Shown here piece after piece: positions 36,031-47,800 of a DNA stretch of 64,000 bases. Below the pieces are notes generated by a model. That model did no database searches. It was not told the origin of the DNA and saw only the letters and a list, made by a program, of their open reading frames with translations. The stretch's first letter is position 1. Each line of letters opens with the position of its first letter. The translations under genes were made by a program, and so were the position numbers. Source of the stretch: Malaya genurostris (taxonomy: Eukaryota; Arthropoda; Insecta; Diptera; Culicidae); assembly GCF_030247185.1 (NCBI RefSeq), contig NC_080572.1, positions 183,610,866-183,674,865 on the forward strand. Direction: 5' to 3'.

Positions 36031-37324
36031 GAGTATTTTTGGGATAACAATTATATTACCAACAGACAATGCAGCGATGTATCGGTTTCATGGTGCACCG
36101 TTTGTAACCGTCACAAATACCGAACCAGATTTTTCAGTAAAAGCTACTACTGCTAGCCAGTATTTCGACAATTCGATTAATGGCAACACTGTCATGTAGA
36201 GTAAATTTTCCGGAACCGACTCGGATGGGGAACCAAAACCGACAAGTGCAGCAAACATTTTCATTTAATTTTCGTACGAATTTGCCATTTCCAACAGCAA
36301 CACAGGCGTAGCTTCTGTTTTCCTCATCCACGAACGAGAAAAACAGAACATGAACATGTAAGCGATTTTTGAAACAAGCGGAGACAATTTTGCTTGATTT
36401 ATTAGCATAAATTTGGAAAATATATAAATCGTACATCGTATGCTACCTTTGCGTTCGAGATGAAGAGCTTAGGATTTCGGACGTGGAGTACAATGGGACG
36501 GAATGGCGAAAGTAGAACCGTCCGCTCGGACGGGCGGAAGTTGAACACAAATTTATGGTTGCCGCGCGTAAGCAACATTGTAGACAGTGACATTCGGACA
36601 ATCGGGGGGACTCACCAACAAATATTGGCAAGCAAAGTTATTCCGTTCGCTGGCAAGAGTCCACTTCGCGGCACGTTTTTCTTCTCATCAATATTGATTA
36701 TGATTTCGAGCGTAAATTTCAAACTGGCTGGCTGCGTCTGCATGCTGTCGGGTTCCCGTTCCCGCTTTCCTGCGGATTTGGTGGAGGCATCGAAAAGTGG
36801 TGAAATATGCATGAATTCCTTTCGGAATCATTTGATTTCGATATGCTAATGGTTTGTTTTTTTTTGTCCCGTTCGCTGTAGAAAGAAACGTTCTTTCTCA
36901 CTTGTCACGGAGGTGCCGAAGGGAAAGTCGGTCCTGTAATCTGATTATACTGAACTCGATTGCAAATTGTCGATGCACTAATAAAACAAAAACAATCAAT
37001 TTCGGAATGGTGCTATTACCATAATGCGATGATTTCTTTCCGAATTTAACCTAAGTTAACATTAAATTTACATTCGAACTTCTCTGCTTGGTTTGGTAGA
37101 AAGGAATAGTAAAAAACTAACAGCTTTGGTGCTTTACATATTAGAATATATTAGTTTTATATTAATCCAACAGTCTATATTAATTCTCTAGAAAAATACA
37201 GTTTCAATGTCGTATGCAATCCATACGTTGTCATAAGAATCGGCGAATTCTAACCCAACTACTATTACTAAAATATTGACTAATCCTCAAATGAAATCCT
37301 CAGAGCTTGGACTGAACAGGGTAT
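36031..37324. other. Unassigned; includes a GC-richer block
   Basis: 36440-36860 is richer in GC than its surroundings and open on the plus strand for 129 codons (36460-36849), without a recognisable domain and with shadows on the other strand. The rest is AT-rich without signals. Confidence 0.3.
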
Positions 37325-38098
37325 TTTTCCGTTCTTGCCTTTCTCACATAGCAAGATTCTGCAATCACTTGAACAATTCGACTCAGTTTGTCGAGTTGAG
37401 CAATGTCTGTGTGGGTATGAGTCAAATAATGTCACTCATTTGGCTCAGAGATTGCTGCACCGACTTGCTATTGTTCCTGTTCCGGAGTTACAGGGTGAAC
37501 ATTTCAATCCGTCATATAGAGCTACGATGCAAAAAAGGGAGAAATTCTTCTAAATTTGACTCAAAACTGTTTCAATTTGTATGTTATGTTTGTTACTATA
37601 CCGGTTTCCAGTCCCTGGTTCCAAATGTACCGAAAATGATGGTCAAAAACTCCTAAACTGAACTAATTTTCTCCGAGATAGCTGAGCTGATTTTCACAAA
37701 TTTATGCTCAAATGGAGGGTCTTGCATTCCCATAACACGCTATTGAATTTTATTCCAATCCGACTTCCGGTGCCGGACAAGGTAAAGTGTGTTAAAAATT
37801 GCATTGCTGGAAACTATTTCAATTTGTAAATTATGTTGGTTGTTGGTCAAACGAAACATCTTCGGCAATACCGGTTTCCAGTTCCCGGCTCCAGGAGGAC
37901 CGAAAATAGTAAAAAAGAACTCCCTTGATTTTCTCCGAGATTATGATAGTTGCTGGCTTCACGAACTGACCTCGGCTACACCGGTTCTCAGCTCTTAGTC
38001 CTGGAAATAGTGGTCAAAAATTCCAAAACGGAACGCACTCATTTCTCTCAAAGATGACTGACCGATTTTCACTATCTTAGATTCCAAAGAAGTGTCCC

Positions 38099-38295
38099 AC
38101 ACAGATAAAAATCCATTACTGGTACCATAATTTAAGATGAAATCGTGAATAATGTCTATCCCGATTTCATGAGCAAAATGATTGATATCATGAACAATAA
38201 TACATCTTTCATGAAAATTTTCATGATATCAATCTTTTCGCTCATGAAACTTCATAAGAAGATATGGTTCATGATTTCTTGATTGAAAAATCATG
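38099..38295. mobile_element. ATGA-rich palindromic MITE, copy 1
   Basis: Starts cacagataaaaatccatta, ctggtaccat and continues with many catgatat/atcatga words. About 190 bp of it is inverted-homologous to 53870-54055, which ends ggtaccggcaatggatttttatcagtg. The repeated tcatgaaa-ttttcatga gives internal hairpins. Confidence 0.6.
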
Positions 38296-39524
38296 CACGG
38301 AACGACCGAAATTAGCTCTGCGTCTAATTCGTATTACTGTTTTTGAATTAGTTGATTTTAACAACAAAATTTCCAAAATAACTATTAAATTAGTTAAAAT
38401 TGAGAATTTACTTTGCTGAAAAAAAAACTCTTATTTTTAGAGAATGTGTTTAGTTGGCGAATGTTCTGGACACAAACCAGCAATACTTCAACCCAACACG
38501 AAATTCTCATTGACAAATAATTTTGTTATTAAAATCAAAAAATTTGTTTCTATTTATCTTTCGCCATCATTACTGAAGGACAGGTCAAAGAAAACAAAAA
38601 TGAAATTGGTTTTATTAACAAATTTATTAGCCAAAAACTCATGAGAAGTGTCAAAGCAAAACAATCCATTAAAAAGCTAAAAAGTACAGTCTTGTTGAAA
38701 CTGCTTGCAAATTGTTTAGATATTATTCGCATGTGTTACGATATATCCATATACAAATTTCTAAACCGATAAGTAAAAATGACGTAAACTGTTAGTGGAA
38801 AGTGTATTTATTCAGAATTTGTGCTCATTTGAAGCGATTATGCGTAATAATGTTTTTACGTGGAACAGTGAAGTGAGTTTCGAATGTTGCACTCTAATTG
38901 TATAAGTCACATGATGTTTTTTATATCTTCTAACCTTCCGGGCTACGCTACGGTTTTTTGTTTTCGAAGTGCTTGAAGTTTTCAGTGAGAGAGTCGATTT
39001 CGCGAAGTCGAATGAAGAAAACAGCGATTTAGAAGAAAAATTTCCAAAACGAATTTTATGTTTCTTCTGTGTCCTTTTCTTAAATACAACATCGTATTTA
39101 TACCTGCCAATATAGAAAAGATAACCGTAATTTTTTTCGGTAGTAATGTGCCATCTAGTGGCTAGTAGTCATTACGGTGTTAACGTTTTTTCGGTGACAG
39201 AGCGCCATATAGCTGCAAATTGCAGAAACTAATTTAACCATTTATGTTGGTTGAAAACAACGTTTTATTTCTCTAATTCAACTAAAGAATTAGTTGAATG
39301 GATATGAAGCGTGTCTTAGCTAAGTAATGACAGCACATTGAATTGGTGAATTCAACTAAAAAAATAGCCATATCAACAAATATATTCTTATTATTAAGGG
39401 AATGAGAATTAAAAAATCTAAATTAGAAAAAGTAGGATTTTTTTAGTTGTCTCAAAAAATAACTAACTAATATCCGAAAATCAACTAATTTTTTCGCCAA
39501 AATGCTGATTTCGGTATTTCCGTG
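38296..39524. mobile_element. 1.2 kb DNA transposon with 21 bp inverted ends (CACGGAA type)
   Basis: Left end CACGGAACGACCGAAATTAG at 38296; right end, read inverted from 39524, CACGGAAATACCGAAATCAG: 18 of the first 21 positions agree. The sequence next to each end is rich in attagttgaa/ttagttgat words. No transposase frame is seen, so it is non-autonomous. I find no clear target duplication. Superfamily unassigned. Confidence 0.72.
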
Positions 39525-39620
39525 TAGGTTATGTTAAAATCTGGCCACACGAATGTTATGGATGAGAATATGAGAATTATGAGAAAGGCATCATTACACC
39601 ACAAGGTTAATTAAGACAGG

Positions 39621-42600
39621 TTTATCAGAAATAGGTTGAATGTCATCAGACTTCATATGTTCCGATTTGGATGGAACTTTGCACACTACTGATTTTTGAA
39701 ACTGTCTTGAAAAAAATTATGTAATTCGAAACGAATTATTCGCATGTTCAATTGAAATTACTTTCATCTTACAAAAAAAAAAACAACTAATACACTGTGC
39801 TTATTGACAATCCAAAAACCTCTAAATGTTCAAATTTCGAGGTGATCAGTAGCCAGTCATTAATTTATGTGAAATGGACATTTTTATACTGATCACCATG
39901 TAAAAAAGCAACATGTTTTATAGGATCTTAAAACTTTTCGGTTCAGCCATCTACGAGAAAAATAAGCTACACAATTTTAATTTCGTTTCACATATCATCC
40001 TGTAATTCCGGAACCAGAAGTCGAGTCCAAACTTAATTCAGAACCTTGTTTGGGAGCATACGACTCTTCATATGAATCTGAGTTTGTAGAAATCGGTTGA
40101 GCCATCTCCGAGAAAATCGAATGAAATTATTTGTCACATAAGCATTTGCTGATCTCGACGAACTGATTCGAATGGTATATAAGTGTTATGTTCTTCCAGC
40201 ATTTATTGCTGTAATTAGTTTAAATCAATATAATTATGGAATTGCCTTAAGATCGAAAATGCTGCATCATCTGGTTTACATATGTCATATTCGAACGATT
40301 ATGTTGTCAAAACCGAACCGTGCTAAAATCGGTCCGAGGCAAAATGTCATAAAAAGGATGCTGTACACAGGCTTTTTGATACTTAGAAACAATTGTATGC
40401 AACAGTTTAAAATATCCACACTTAAAAAATCCCTGTGATTTTATATATTATTAGATGCACAATAATGGAGCGTCGCAGTTCACGTAAATTTAAGTGAAAG
40501 AACATTTAATATTGTATCTTAAACTCCATGACATGTCATTGAAATAAAAAAAAAAGAATTCTGATAGCAACCGCCGCAACTTGAACCGCGAATCATTGGA
40601 TCGCAAGTACGTCTGTTAATCGACTTAGCCACAGAAGCATGCTTCTGCTTGGCTGGTAAAAGGTGCATTTAAATTCATACAGTCGCACGCAGAACGCAAG
40701 TTACAGTCGAAACCTAGCAGAACGCAAGTTACAGTGGAAACCAGTAAAATTCAAGCTCATCTAACATTAAGTCATTACAAATAAAATTTTCCGTCGTTTG
40801 ACAAATTAGATCTTTATGAATTACATTCTATGAGGAATTAGGTTACTTGTAAAATTCAATTTTTTTTGGAGTGTCGTGTTTCACGTTGCTCCCAAACATT
40901 GCTTTATCATACAGCGCTCAAAACTCTTACTACAGGAATAAGGGAAAAAATCGCTTACACAAATATATCTATATCTTCGTGAGAAATTGACGGATTTTGA
41001 CACAATCTATGGCTTATTGGATAACTGTTACCGTGCAGAATCTGAATTTATTCTGTTTTCAAGGTCAATTGTGACAGATATTGTAAAAAAACTGAACATT
41101 TTTACATAAAATTTTGTATAATCCAAAAAGTAAACGTCCGATCTCAAAATCATTCATTAGTGTTTAGGGTGATGGGGAGACCTTTTATTTTCGACTTGTT
41201 CGATCAAAATCGGTCCAGTCATCTCTGAAATCTCGATCTTTTTGTTGACAGCACACATACAGACACACACATACATACACACACAGAAATTTGCTCAGTT
41301 AGTCCAGCTGAATCGATTGGTATATGGCACCCGGCCTCGGAAAACTTTTCTAAAGTTTGAGCGAATTCTATACCTATTTCTTATATTTATAAAAAAGATA
41401 AAAAGGGAAAAAATCATTTAAATAAGGTCTAAAACTATTCCAATTTGTAGGGTACGATAGCTGGCTTCGGAAAAGTTTGTGACTTTTCAATAAAAAGTTG
41501 AAATCGTTGACCTAGACTAAAATAAAAATGGTTCGAAATAAGTTTAAAGCGATAAATATAATTCTAATTGTCTGCCTTAAAAGATTTCAGAGCTGACGAC
41601 GAAAGACTTTGAAGTGCCTTCAAAGGAAACCGAAATTCCAAAAAGATTTTTCACCTACTGGAAACTGTTATCATTCATTATTTCTTTCGAATGTGCTATT
41701 GAGCATCATACACACAAATTGGGACTAGTTAGGCGGACTACTAAATTCCAGAGAATGATGCATGCAGTTTGTTACGTGGAAGAATAGTCACTGTTATTAT
41801 TTAAATGAAGGAACTTGATACATAAATTGTTTTTAGGAATAACACAACCTAACATAACATTTCTATTGAATCGCCACTGCGGATGCTCTTATCACAAATA
41901 ACTTCAACCTGATTCGCATGGTTGTCGTGTTTAACAATTAGCATAAGGTCGGTTACGCTGCCGTAATTAGCGAATATTAGCATTTCAATGTATGTCCTTT
42001 CGGCGGTGTATGACCTTGCCTAGAACAGCTCTGAAGAACAGTCGGGTGCTTTCACCCGGTCTGTGAGCCATGAATTATGCAGCTATGTAATTTCAAATAT
42101 TTCACTTCCTGGTCACTAACTACGAGTGTTGCATAATTTTATCAGAATCTGCTCTCGCTGGTGGAAGTTTCAAGTTGGAATTGGATTCACAATGAAAAAG
42201 TTTTTTTTCTCTTATAGTGAACAACGCTAACAATTACGATATCTGAAATTTGCTAGGGTCCATTTGTCTCATTCTACTGACCTTAAACTAATGGCAGAAC
42301 ATAAATCATTCTTCCCTGGTAGTTCATTTGTCATTGTGTGTGCATAGAATTATTTACGGAGTGAAAAAAAAATCCAGGCAGAAGGTCTTTTATGTAGCAT
42401 TTAAAAAAATTCTTCACATTTCTCGGATCTTTGATACCATAAGCCGTAATTTCGATTTTGAACGTAACTATTGATTTAATTATTCTGTGTTCAATCGTAA
42501 ATAATCTTGACAAGGAAACATTTTTGATTATGGCAAATTTTTTGTTTTCTGATGAACCGGACGAGTGGAACGCCAGAAAATTCGAGAAAATCGTATTCAT

Positions 42601-42896
42601 TCGCATCTAGAGGAAATCGTGTAAATTAACGTCTTCTGGGACCGACATATCCGAACATCAAAAATGAAACATTGTTACAGTTTATCTATTACATGTTTAG
42701 TCGGTTCGTGCTCGTATCTCATCCGACACAGTCGAAAATTGTTTACGGTCGAGACGACAGAAACAAAGACAATACAGTGCAGTGAACAATAGAGTGTACG
42801 AAATGGGCATATACGATTCAACGAAGCCAGATTTCATGCGCTGCAAAATTAGACCAGCAGCAAATGAAATTGAAATCTTACTTAAAGAACGAATGC
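39621..42896. other. AT-rich sequence with fragments of dispersed repeats
   Basis: 39940-40175 and 41090-41345 carry the end of the dispersed repeat family (cagccatctacgagaaaaa, tccggaaccagaagtcgag, tctcgacgaactgattcgaatggtatata; then acacacatacatacacacaca and aatcgattggtatatggc). 40680-40745 contains two imperfect 30 bp units (cagaacgcaagttacagt-gaaacc-ag). No gene is supported; the short reading frames are chance. Confidence 0.45.
40556..40636 (-). repeat. tRNA-related SINE-like fragment
   Basis: On the minus strand an A-box-like TGGCTAAGTCG (40631-40621) is followed about 35 nt later by a B-box-like GGTTCAAGTTG (40588-40577), then a short tail and a poly(T)-like run (complement of 40544-40555). 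This is the arrangement of a tRNA-derived SINE head such as mosquito Feilai-type elements. The B box departs from consensus and no complete cloverleaf forms by eye, so I do not call it a tRNA gene. Confidence 0.5.
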
Positions 42897-42904
42897 ATCT
42901 AACC
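42897..42904. repeat. 8 bp target duplication (left) of TAACGCTCGTAT element 1
   Basis: ATCTAACC directly before the terminal repeat; identical copy at 44028-44035 directly after the other end. Confidence 0.85.
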
Positions 42905-44027
42905 TAACGCTCGTATCCGTACTGTATTTTACAGTATTGTACTGTATTTTCGACTCAAATACTGTGTACTGTTTTTAACCCTCAAACCTACTGTATTTTA
43001 ATTTGTACTGTATTTTTACAATGAAATGTACTGTATTTTTCACTCATTTTAATACAGAATTTTAAATCTTTAACGCATCGAATTTCGATCTGTGGCAGTA
43101 CAAGAACAGTAACAACACGTAGCGAATGTGAATGAGAACACAACAATAATACACACAAATTTTTTCATTAATAATTCTTGTTCAGAGCGCGTCACAACAA
43201 TCAAGCGAAACTTTGATGATTAAAAAAAAAGAAAAATGTCTCAACCAAAAAGAAAATATACTCTAAATCAAAATCATTATCAAAAACATCCGCTTCTCAA
43301 AAAATGTTATTATTACTTTCGCACATTTTTCCGTTTTTGACGAATTTTAAAATGTCTTAAAAAGAAAAAAAAAATAATTGAGTTTATGAACTTGCTTTGA
43401 ACGATTTGTTTAGTCTTGTTAAGACGTAGATCCGTATTGAGTAAGTTTTACATGATATGCGAATACATCTGTGTGATGAAAACCGCGAAAAAGCTACCGC
43501 AGAGACGGTACTCGAACCCGAAAATAGTTCCTATGCTTCTAAATTGTTTTGCCAATTAAGCTATCCTGCATATGAAACATACAAAAAATGGACTAATTGA
43601 GGGCTAAAACGCCTTGCGGAGGGATTGTTATTGAGAAATGACTACAAATGAACGCCGTAGGGCCCGAGCACAGCTGAACATGCTCGGTTCTTATGTTCAG
43701 TTAGGCTGTTTGTATGTGTGTCTCACATGTAGGATAGTTTAATAGGCAAAACGATTTACCCGTATTTGGCTTGCTACGGGTTTGAGTCCCATCTCTGCGG
43801 TGGCTTTTTTGTGGTTTTCATTACATAGTTGTATTCGCATGTCATTTTTTCAATCTATTTTCCTCGAAAGATGCTGATCAAATTTATTTGCTTTTGTTTT
43901 TTATTCACTATTTTTAGAAAAAAGCGTACTGTAAAATGTACTGTATTTTCAAAGTCGATGTACTGTATTTCCTTGATTTTTACGCCAAATATACTGTTTT
44001 TCGTAAAAAAAAAATATACGAGCGTTA
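42905..44027. mobile_element. Non-autonomous DNA transposon, TAACGCTCGTAT ends, copy 1
   Basis: 1123 bp with perfect 12 bp terminal inverted repeats TAACGCTCGTAT and a perfect 8 bp target duplication. Both ends carry arrays of TACTGTATTTT and TACAGTA words (42920-43060 and 43925-44000), in inverted orientation to each other. A foldback with tRNA-like arms sits inside (43465-43865). There is no transposase ORF. The 8 bp duplication is compatible with hAT or P-type transposition, but the ends are not standard for either. Confidence 0.85.
43465..43865. repeat. Foldback with two inverted tRNA-like arms
   Basis: The plus-strand arm 43728-43800 has an A-box-like TAGTTTAATAG, a middle loop, and a B-box-like GGGTTTGAGTCCC followed by atctctgcgg. 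The minus-strand arm 43572-43496 has the same layout (TAGCTTAATTGG, GGGTTCGAGTACC, gtctctgcgg). Both continue into ttttcgcggttttcat. The arms face each other around a centre near 43650. Confidence 0.65.
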
Positions 44028-44035
44028 ATCTAACC
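44028..44035. repeat. 8 bp target duplication (right) of TAACGCTCGTAT element 1
   Basis: ATCTAACC; see 42897-42904. Confidence 0.85.
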
Positions 44036-44865
44036 GTTAATGATGTAAATGTGATTCAGTTCAATAAGGTGTGTAACTCTGTGTACATAGTGTTTAAACG
44101 TGAAAAGATGCAATTGCATTTGCTTCGGTTAACAACGAGATGCACAGTGTGGACAATGCCATAGAAGTACGCGTGCATGACTTTTCCCCGCAGGTCAGCG
44201 ATAAGTTCGTTCGGGAAAATGTGTCGCAGTACGGTGAAATTCTTTCCATCGAAAGGAAAGTATGGCGGAACTTTTCCCCTGTATCCGAAATGGCGTGCGA
44301 GTGGTACGTATGCAACTACATGCGGCAATTCCATCTTACATTATTTATGTTTATAAATCGATAAAGCTCATTATTTTTCGCAAAATTTATCGAACTTGAA
44401 GTAGTAAATAAATATATTTCAATATTTATGCGCTGTTCCATTTTTATTCAGTGTCATTGTAATCAAGCAGTGACAGGAGAAATGAAAATCAATTGCTTCG
44501 GCAATCAATGAACGTCTTGGTGAGTGAAGTATCGAAAGTATTTTAGTTATGACATACCGGCTCTCAGACACTGAATACATTGGTGATTTGTAGAGCCTGG
44601 TTGTCAGCTTTCCATTGACATAAGCTACACTTAACCCATTTTTTGAGAAGAAATCATTTATTGTCGAGCTTTTCTATAAGCTACTCAAAATTAAGTCGTT
44701 ATCTACACAAACTTTGATTTGATCGTAAAAAATGGGTAGTGTGCTTCGTTATGGTATAACACTTTGGATAAACTTACATTTACCTAAATTTTGAGGTCAT
44801 CACTCGATTCCTAAAATTGGGGAGATGCACTTCAGTTGATTTTTTATAGATTTTGACCCAAAATT
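44036..44865. other. Unassigned sequence
   Basis: A slightly GC-richer patch (44130-44330) has overlapping frames on both strands. The plus frame 44140-44364 reads SVDNAIEVRVHDFSPQVSDKFVRENVSQYGEI, which looks loosely like an RNA-recognition-motif start, but it is short, lacks a clear RNP1 motif, and has no partner exon that I can see. The rest is AT-rich. Confidence 0.3.
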
Positions 44866-47800
44866 CGGCTGCTCGGCCATCCATGGAAGTTGACTATCAA
44901 TGTCAACTTCCCTCTCTGAGCAGCCTAGATAGCCGTGTAGTGTCGGTAGCGGTTTCCCAACTGGCTAAGAATAACGCTACGGTCCACCTGTACCGGTGGT
45001 ATAAGTCCACCAAACAGGTAAGCCGTGTGGCATCCGGCGGAATTATTTTTTACCAAGAATTGATCCACTGGTTTCCTGTTCCATGTCGTAAAAGGCCACA
45101 AAAATAGGAACTCCTAAGTCAAGGTGTATTTCCGTGCCGATGGCTGAATGACTGCAGGAGGTTAAACAATGCAGTCGTGAACGGAATATCTTGGGGTTTT
45201 CCCTTACTGTGTTAAGCGAAGCTCTGGCACAGTGGACGACTTCTGTCTTCGCAACTCGTGGGATTTAAATGATTAAAACATTTAAAAAAATCCTTACATG
45301 GTTCGCTATAGGCGATTATAAGCCAATATATTTGGTTTCTTGTAGTTGTTGTACGATAAGTGCTGGAGGTGGAATGTTCGTTACTCTAATTGATAATGGT
45401 TAGAGTGGCACAAATCAATCTTCAGCATAAACGTACAGCAACTATGAATCTATCCAGACTTCTGCAAGAAGGTAAAGCTTCTATAGCTTTGGTTCAAGAA
45501 CCGTATTTCCAAAAGGGAAACTTCTACGTTGGAAAATTGTTAAACCCAGTCTTTGTTGCCTTCAACAAGAGCGGTATGACTAATCCACGTGAAATGCCTC
45601 GAGCATGCATACTTGCAAATAGTGCTCTCGATATTTCTCTCATATCGGAGCTCACAACTCGGGATATTTGTGCTGTCACAGTTGGTATAGACAGGAAATA
45701 TGTCTATTGTTCGGCATATTTACCGCATAACCTACCTTCGCCAAGCGATGACTTCAAAAAGGTTGTATCATACTGCTGCAAGAGTGATATACCGCTTGTA
45801 ATCGGCAGTGACATAAATGCTCACCATATCATTTGGGGCAGCACAGATATAAATTCGAGAGGCTCTGATATGATGGAATTTGTGAGCAGTACAAACCTGC
45901 ACATAGTCAATGCAGGAAACCGTCCAACTTTTGCGAGATCTGGAAGAGAGGAGGTTTTGAACGTAACTCTCTGCTCTGATAGAATTGCGCATGAGTTGGT
46001 GAATTGGCTCGTCTCCGATGAGCTCGAACCTTCGTTGTCTGACCATAAGTACATATTCTTTGATCATTCAAACGTTAAATTTGATATTATCACATATCGT
46101 AATCCCAAATCTACAAACAGGGACCTCTATGAAGAGGGCTTGGCGACTAGATTTTACGGGTACCGACCAACAATTGAAACCCCAATTGATTTGGAAAATG
46201 TTGTCGACGAGACAAATTCACTCATAGTTGCAGCATATGAAGAGGCTTGTCCACTTCGGATTGTGCGAGCTACTAGAGGAACTCCTTGGTGGAATGCTGA
46301 ACTTGTTAGACTAAGGAAACTATGCAGAAGAGCTTGGAACCACCGACGCAGAGATGGGTCGGAGGCATTCGTGTCGGCTCGAAGGGCTTACAAAAATGCT
46401 CTTCGATCGACTGAGCGAAGTGGTTGGAAAAGCCTCTGCACAAATGTCTCTAGTCTCAACGAGGCTAGCAGATTAAATAAGTTACTTTCGAAGTCTAAGG
46501 ACTTTAATGTCAGTTTCTTAAGAACTTCAGATGGTGAACACTTGTCTGATGAAGGTGATGCACTTCACTATCTTTTTAACACTCACTTTCCAGGATGTAT
46601 GGATCCATCACCGACAGCTCTTCCCGAGACTTTTTCAGGTAGTTACGATTCTTGGGCACTTGCTCGAAGCGTTGTGACGATTGAATCGGTCAAATGGGCA
46701 GTTGAGAGTTTTGCTCCGTACAAGTCTCCTGGAAAGGATAGAGTTTTCCCAGTGTTACTGCAGAAAGGGTTTGAACATTTCAAACATGTTTTGAAGAAAA
46801 TACATACTTTTAGTCTTGCGACAGGATATATTCCAAGAGCCTGGCAGGAAATATTTGTCAAATTTATTCCCAAAGGCGGTCGCGACACTTATGAGGAAGC
46901 GAAGAGTTTCAGGCCTATCAGTCTTAGCTCATTTCTTCTTAAAACAGTGGAACGCATAGTCGATCACTATATCAGGAATGTTAGTTTGGGCGTGCATCCG
47001 CTACATGGAATGCAACATGCTTACCAGCGTGGAAAGTCCACTACAACCCTGTTACATGATGTTGTGTACAACATTGAAGAAGCTTTCTCACAAAAGCAAT
47101 CTTGCTTGGGAGTTTTCCTAGATATTGAAGGTGCCTTTGATAACGTGTTTTTCAATTCAATTCTGGAAGCAGCCCGTGGTCATGGCATACCTTCAAGTAT
47201 CACAAATTGGATACACGCAATGCTTAGCAATCGACTTCTTTGTTCATCGCTTCGGCAAGCAGAGATTAGAAAACTGAGTGTCTGTGGGTGTCCTCAAGGT
47301 GGTGTACTATCCCCACTTTTATGGAACCTAGTCGCTGATGGTTTGTTAAGTAAACTTAATAACCTTGGATTTCCGACTTATGGTTTTGCCGACGATTATC
47401 ATATATTGATGACCGGTATAAGCATTAACACTCTCTTTGATTTAATGCAGCAAGCCCTGCGATCTGTTGAACAATGGTGTTGTCAGGTTGGATTATCTGT
47501 AAATCCGGACAAAACATCAATGGTGCTTTTCACTCATCGTAGGATAATCACAGGAGCTCGTCCGTTGCAGTTCTTTGGTTCAGAGGTCACTGTGGTCGAA
47601 CAAGTTAAATACGTCGGGGTTATTCTTGACTCAAAACTGAATTGGTTTGCTCACATTGACTTCAGGATTAAAAGAGCTTGCATGGCTTTCGGCAAATGCA
47701 GACGAGCTTTTGGAGAATCATGGGGACTCAAACCCAGATATATTCATTGGATCTACACAACTATTGTTAGACCAATTTTAGCATATGGATCCCTTGTATG

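Larger units (their letters stand above)
37325..39620. repeat. Dispersed degenerate repeat element with nested MITEs
   Basis: Begins with cttgcctttctcacatagcaag (37335) and ends with gagaaaggcatcattacaccac (39580-39601), the same end words as the element at 55190-56210. Between them are diverged tandem units with ctccgagatagctgagctgattttcac, atccgacttccggtgccgg and aatgaaggtc-type phrases. Two smaller elements are nested inside (38099-38295 and 38296-39524). Confidence 0.6.

Noticed and set aside
43728..43800. Functional tRNA genes in the foldback arms
   Set aside because: Box-like motifs are present, but acceptor and anticodon stems do not pair well by eye, copies differ in the middle part, and they are always tied to the repeat flanks.
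44140..44364. RNA-recognition-motif protein exon
   Set aside because: Only a loose resemblance at the start of the frame; no clear RNP1, an overlapping frame on the other strand, and no supporting exons.
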